Below are positions 61,831 through 64,000 of a stretch of DNA of 64,000 nucleotides, piece by piece. This DNA is from Zhengitettix transpicula (lineage: Eukaryota; Arthropoda; Insecta; Orthoptera; Tetrigidae), in the NCBI GenBank assembly GCA_037074705.1, contig CM073592.1:51630129-51694128 (forward strand), written 5' to 3'. The number at the start of each line of letters is the position of its first letter. Positions within the stretch are counted from its first letter, which is position 1. The translations under genes were made by a program, and so were the position numbers. The notes under the pieces are model-generated. The model did no database searches, had not been told where the DNA came from, and saw only the letters and a program-made list of their open reading frames with translations.

Positions 61831-62733
61831 CTAGATGATAGTCCGGAGACTCAATACGAGGTCATTTTGCTGCTTCTCTATCTAGAGGTAGCGTGTTCCA
61901 GACCTGTGATCCGATACGGGACTGTCTGCAGGTGATTAACAAATGCTGTCGGCTGTACGGAGAACTGTATGATAAGAATCACCATAATTCCTAAAGTGAA
62001 GTGCTTTCATTCCAACATATAGTTACGCATAAGACGAGAAAGCTCTGTTAAACTGCGAAAAGAGGGCGCATCAATTAAATTTATATTTTCTAGCGCCGGA
62101 GTAAATTAGTTATATATTTAAATATATTATAAATCTTTGCAGTCTAGATTTGCTGGCGCCCAAACTCTTTTTTTGGAAATTAATTTTTTGATTGTATTAA
62201 TATATTAATTTTTTTATAATTTATCATTTTTACCATAGCGTTAACACGCCAAAGAACCTTAATGTCTACAGGTCTCGCCTTTTAGAAGAAGAAGAACGTG
62301 ATGTAATAGCTTTGGAGTTGGGGGAAGAGATTTATAACCGATGTTCTGAAATATGCTATGGAAATTACACAAATCGACAATCTATTGATTTCACTGTACA
62401 TTGCGCATATCTTGCATGGAAAAAAATAATTAATGTAAGTTAATATGTTTTTCATTTTTGGATTTGTAATAATTTTTTTCTGAATCTCGTACAAATATTG
62501 GAGATCAAACTCCGCATATGATTAATAAAGGCTTGTCGGGTTTCCAGTCGGGTTATCTCCGCCGACAGCGACGTTTCGCTGGAAAGATGGAAGTGATATC
62601 CATTGAAACGTCGCTGACAATGGAGATAACCCAGGTGGAAACCAGAGAAGCCTTTCTTAATTGTATACACCAGGAAAGACTTCGATCTCTAATTGCGTAT
62701 ATGATGTTACAAACTGAGTATATAATGCTATTG
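58939..62733 (+). CDS. Unrecognised protein, 5' part (three exons visible, gene continues past the window or is incompletely found)
   Basis: Exon 1 58939-59063 (MAKLKLRGKSKIII..., ending TG before GTAAGT), exon 2 62272-62434 (after TCTACAG, beginning G to complete Trp), exon 3 62674-62733 (after CACCAG, ending before GTAAGT). Phases join and give 116 codons with no stop. Visible features: a basic then acidic N-terminus, LEEEERDVIALELGEEIYNR, two cysteines in NRCSEICYGNYTN, then VHCAYLAWKKIIN and a hydrophobic ERLRSLIAYMMLQTEYIML. No signal peptide is seen. I do not recognise the family with confidence. Exon 3 is the weakest call. Head-to-head placement with an ENKD1 homologue might hint at co-expression (inference). 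Intron 1 (3.2 kb) contains ribozyme-like and fold-back repeats. Confidence 0.6.
59736..59780 (-). ncRNA. Hammerhead-ribozyme-like motif, D3-type
   Basis: Minus strand: CGC (stem I), CTAGAAGA (consensus CTGANGA with one extra A), perfect 6-bp stem II GACGAC/GTCGTC, GAAA, palindromic ACGT stem III, U cleavage base, GCG (stem I). The inserted A probably inactivates it. The adjoining GAAACGTTG block is shared with 46470 and 61020. Confidence 0.45.
60110..60305. repeat. D3 fold-back repeat, nearly perfect
   Basis: Left arm 60121-60208 and right arm 60211-60300 are inverted: GATAGCCAATACAGACAAAA and TTTTGTCTGTATTGGCTATC at the ends, AAGGT/CTTCTTAG at the centre. Read outward from the centre each arm gives CACCTGACG..., ATCCCAGA(A/G)A..., GTTGTGTGGTATTTATATTA. 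The left arm has exact CTGACGA but GAGA; the right arm has CTGACGG but GAAA. Confidence 0.8.
61010..61080 (-). repeat. D3 repeat fragment
   Basis: Minus strand: CCCGAAGAAGGCAACC, GCAGAAACGTTGTGTGGTAA. Same layout as the D3 arms, single copy. Confidence 0.55.
61739..61828. repeat. Compound (CA)n(TA)n microsatellite
   Basis: About 54 bp of CA followed by about 36 bp of TA. Confidence 0.95.
62518..62655. repeat. Fold-back repeat just upstream of a splice acceptor
   Basis: AGGCTTGTCGGGTTTCCAG...GTTATCTCCGCCGACAGCG at 62528 is inverted as CGTCGCTGACAATGGAGATAACC...TGGAAACCAGAGAAGCCT ending near 62653. The loop is GGAAAGATGGAAGTGATATC. Frames on both strands are by-products of the palindrome. It ends about 20 bp before the putative exon 3. 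Confidence 0.8.
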
Positions 62734-63690
62734 GTAAGTTGTAAATCGCCGTTCTAAGCTAGTCTAATTACTGGTTAATATAGGAATTACCCGGTACGGA
62801 TATCTATTAGTATACTTGACCTTTGCTAAGTGTGGTAAAGTAAAAATCGATATTGAAGGAATACACACATACTCTAACTTGAATAGTTATTAATATACTT
62901 TATAACTAATGAAGTTGTATACGATTTAATAGTATGAAATGGCGTCACCCAACGTCACGGAGTTGCGTTCGAACGCCATTGTCTCCATCATAATATCGGC
63001 TCCCTGAACTTCAGGTCCCTCTTATACTAGAAGGGCCTCTACCTGAACTGTATTATATTATTTCCACTTATCTTATGATAAGACTACAGGTGATAACACC
63101 TGTAGTGAAGTTTATACAAAGGGCACTGCAGACTTCGAATTGTGACTACATCCTTTTATGGACGTATTGTGTAAAAATGCTGTATACACCTTACAACGTC
63201 CAGTCTCTGAAGGGGCTGAGTCAATTCTGGGAATACTATTACGTTCCCTAGTGCTGATCAACGCCTATAAATGTTTGAACCTCGCTCGCGTGGTTTACAT
63301 ATATAGTAGTGCTTTCCAAATGGGAGTTGATTTGGCCCTGAAGCTCTTCCTTGCGCCGACGAATCTAATTCGTTCGCCGTTGTCACATTATTGTAAGTGT
63401 TTGTTGTCAATCATAATCGACGATGTGACAACGTTCGTCTAATTCCTTGATCTTTCGGTGACAGTCAAAACGGCTCCCATTTGAAACAGATTATAGTTAT
63501 TAATACCTACAAAATAGAACATTTTGGATAATTTTAGTTGCCTCAACTGTTTAGTTGCCAGTGTGCGGTCTGTCATAAGTAACTGTGTGTCCTATTTAGG
63601 TAAGAAAAAGTTGCTTGAAAAAAGTTGCCAGTAGGCGGAGGTCCTTATAAACAACCCTTTAAGACTGACTCATACGTTTCGTAATAACCG
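62734..63690. other. Unclassified sequence downstream of the unknown gene's exon 3
   Basis: A frame at 63158-63442 has a protein-like but unrecognised product and moderately GC-rich composition. A perfect 9-bp hairpin, CTACAGGTG/CACCTGTAG, lies at 63084-63105. No gene supported. Confidence 0.35.
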
Positions 63691-64000
63691 GATTTTACTC
63701 GATCGCTAAATTCGGATGCCTTTGAAAAAAGTATACTTAGAAAATTTTTCGGACCCGTGAAGGAGGATGAAAACACATGGAGAATACAAAGTAACTAGGA
63801 GCTGAATGAACTATTGAATGGCCAATATATAGTTAGATTCATAAAATCTCAAAAGACTAAGATGGCTGGGCCATCTTATAAGAATGGATGATAGTAGACT
63901 TCCCAAGAAAATGTTGAAGGGTAGACTTAAGTCGAGAAGAAGAAAAGGATGCCCTAGAACTAGATGGATTGATGGCATAGAGAAGGACCTAATGGCTATG
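63690..64000 (+). pseudogene. Decayed non-LTR retrotransposon ORF2 C-terminus
   Basis: With several frame changes and stops, translation recalls the terminal region of LINE polyproteins: RMDDSRLPKKMLKGR, RRRKGCPRTRWIDG and EKDLMAM match the usual W-GH--R---R-PK-----G-R--GRP--RW-D-V--D pattern. Continues past the window edge. Confidence 0.65.

Noticed and set aside
62540..62640. Hammerhead in the 62.5-kb fold-back (GAAACGTC, CTGACAA)
   Set aside because: The core blocks occur in the wrong order with only one base between them; no stem I can form.

Overview
This is an AT-rich, intron-containing nuclear window from an animal, most probably an insect. The clearest taxonomic signals are an insect-type PIWI protein (Argonaute 3), tandem secreted leucine-rich-repeat genes, a TA-flanked mariner and abundant Penelope-like debris. 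I cannot name the species; the density and age range of the repeats suggest a moderately large, hemimetabolous-type genome, which is inference.

Layout. 0-9 kb: two tandem plus-strand paralogues encoding small secreted LRR proteins; the second is complete, and its start codon is split by the first intron (AT|G). 9-30 kb: a gene desert filled with mobile DNA. It holds an 887-bp LTR-like repeat family (about eight copies), a GC-richer repeat ending in CCTCATGTAGCCTGTT plus an A-rich tail (six copies), fold-back MITEs, microsatellites and one full-length but broken mariner with TIRs of about 85 bp. 30.7-45.5 kb, minus strand: a complete 17-exon PIWI-clade Argonaute gene (925 codons, every splice phase consistent), best read as AGO3. 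48.6-52.9 kb, plus strand: a complete 4-exon nucleoside diphosphate kinase 6 gene (184 aa) whose second intron holds a 5'-truncated Penelope-like element with an open RT plus GIY-YIG frame. 54.9-58.2 kb, minus strand: a complete 6-exon enkurin-domain gene (399 aa, ENKD1-like). Head-to-head with it, from 58.94 kb, is the 5' part of an unrecognised plus-strand gene (three exons seen). A decayed LINE 3' end closes the window.

The most interesting structure is a set of fold-back repeats scattered through the introns of AGO3 and NDK6 and around ENKD1. Their arms match the 3' tail of the Penelope-like element. Several copies carry the invariant core of a hammerhead ribozyme (CTGANGA, stem II, GAAA, a minimal palindromic stem III, then a stem I). 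The tails of two subfamilies also carry a TTTCAG|GTAAG site that looks like a recursive splice site. Hammerhead ribozymes in Penelope-like elements are established knowledge; the fold-back arrangement and the placement inside a piRNA-pathway gene are what deserve checking. Exon boundaries were read by eye from splice consensus, frame and family similarity.
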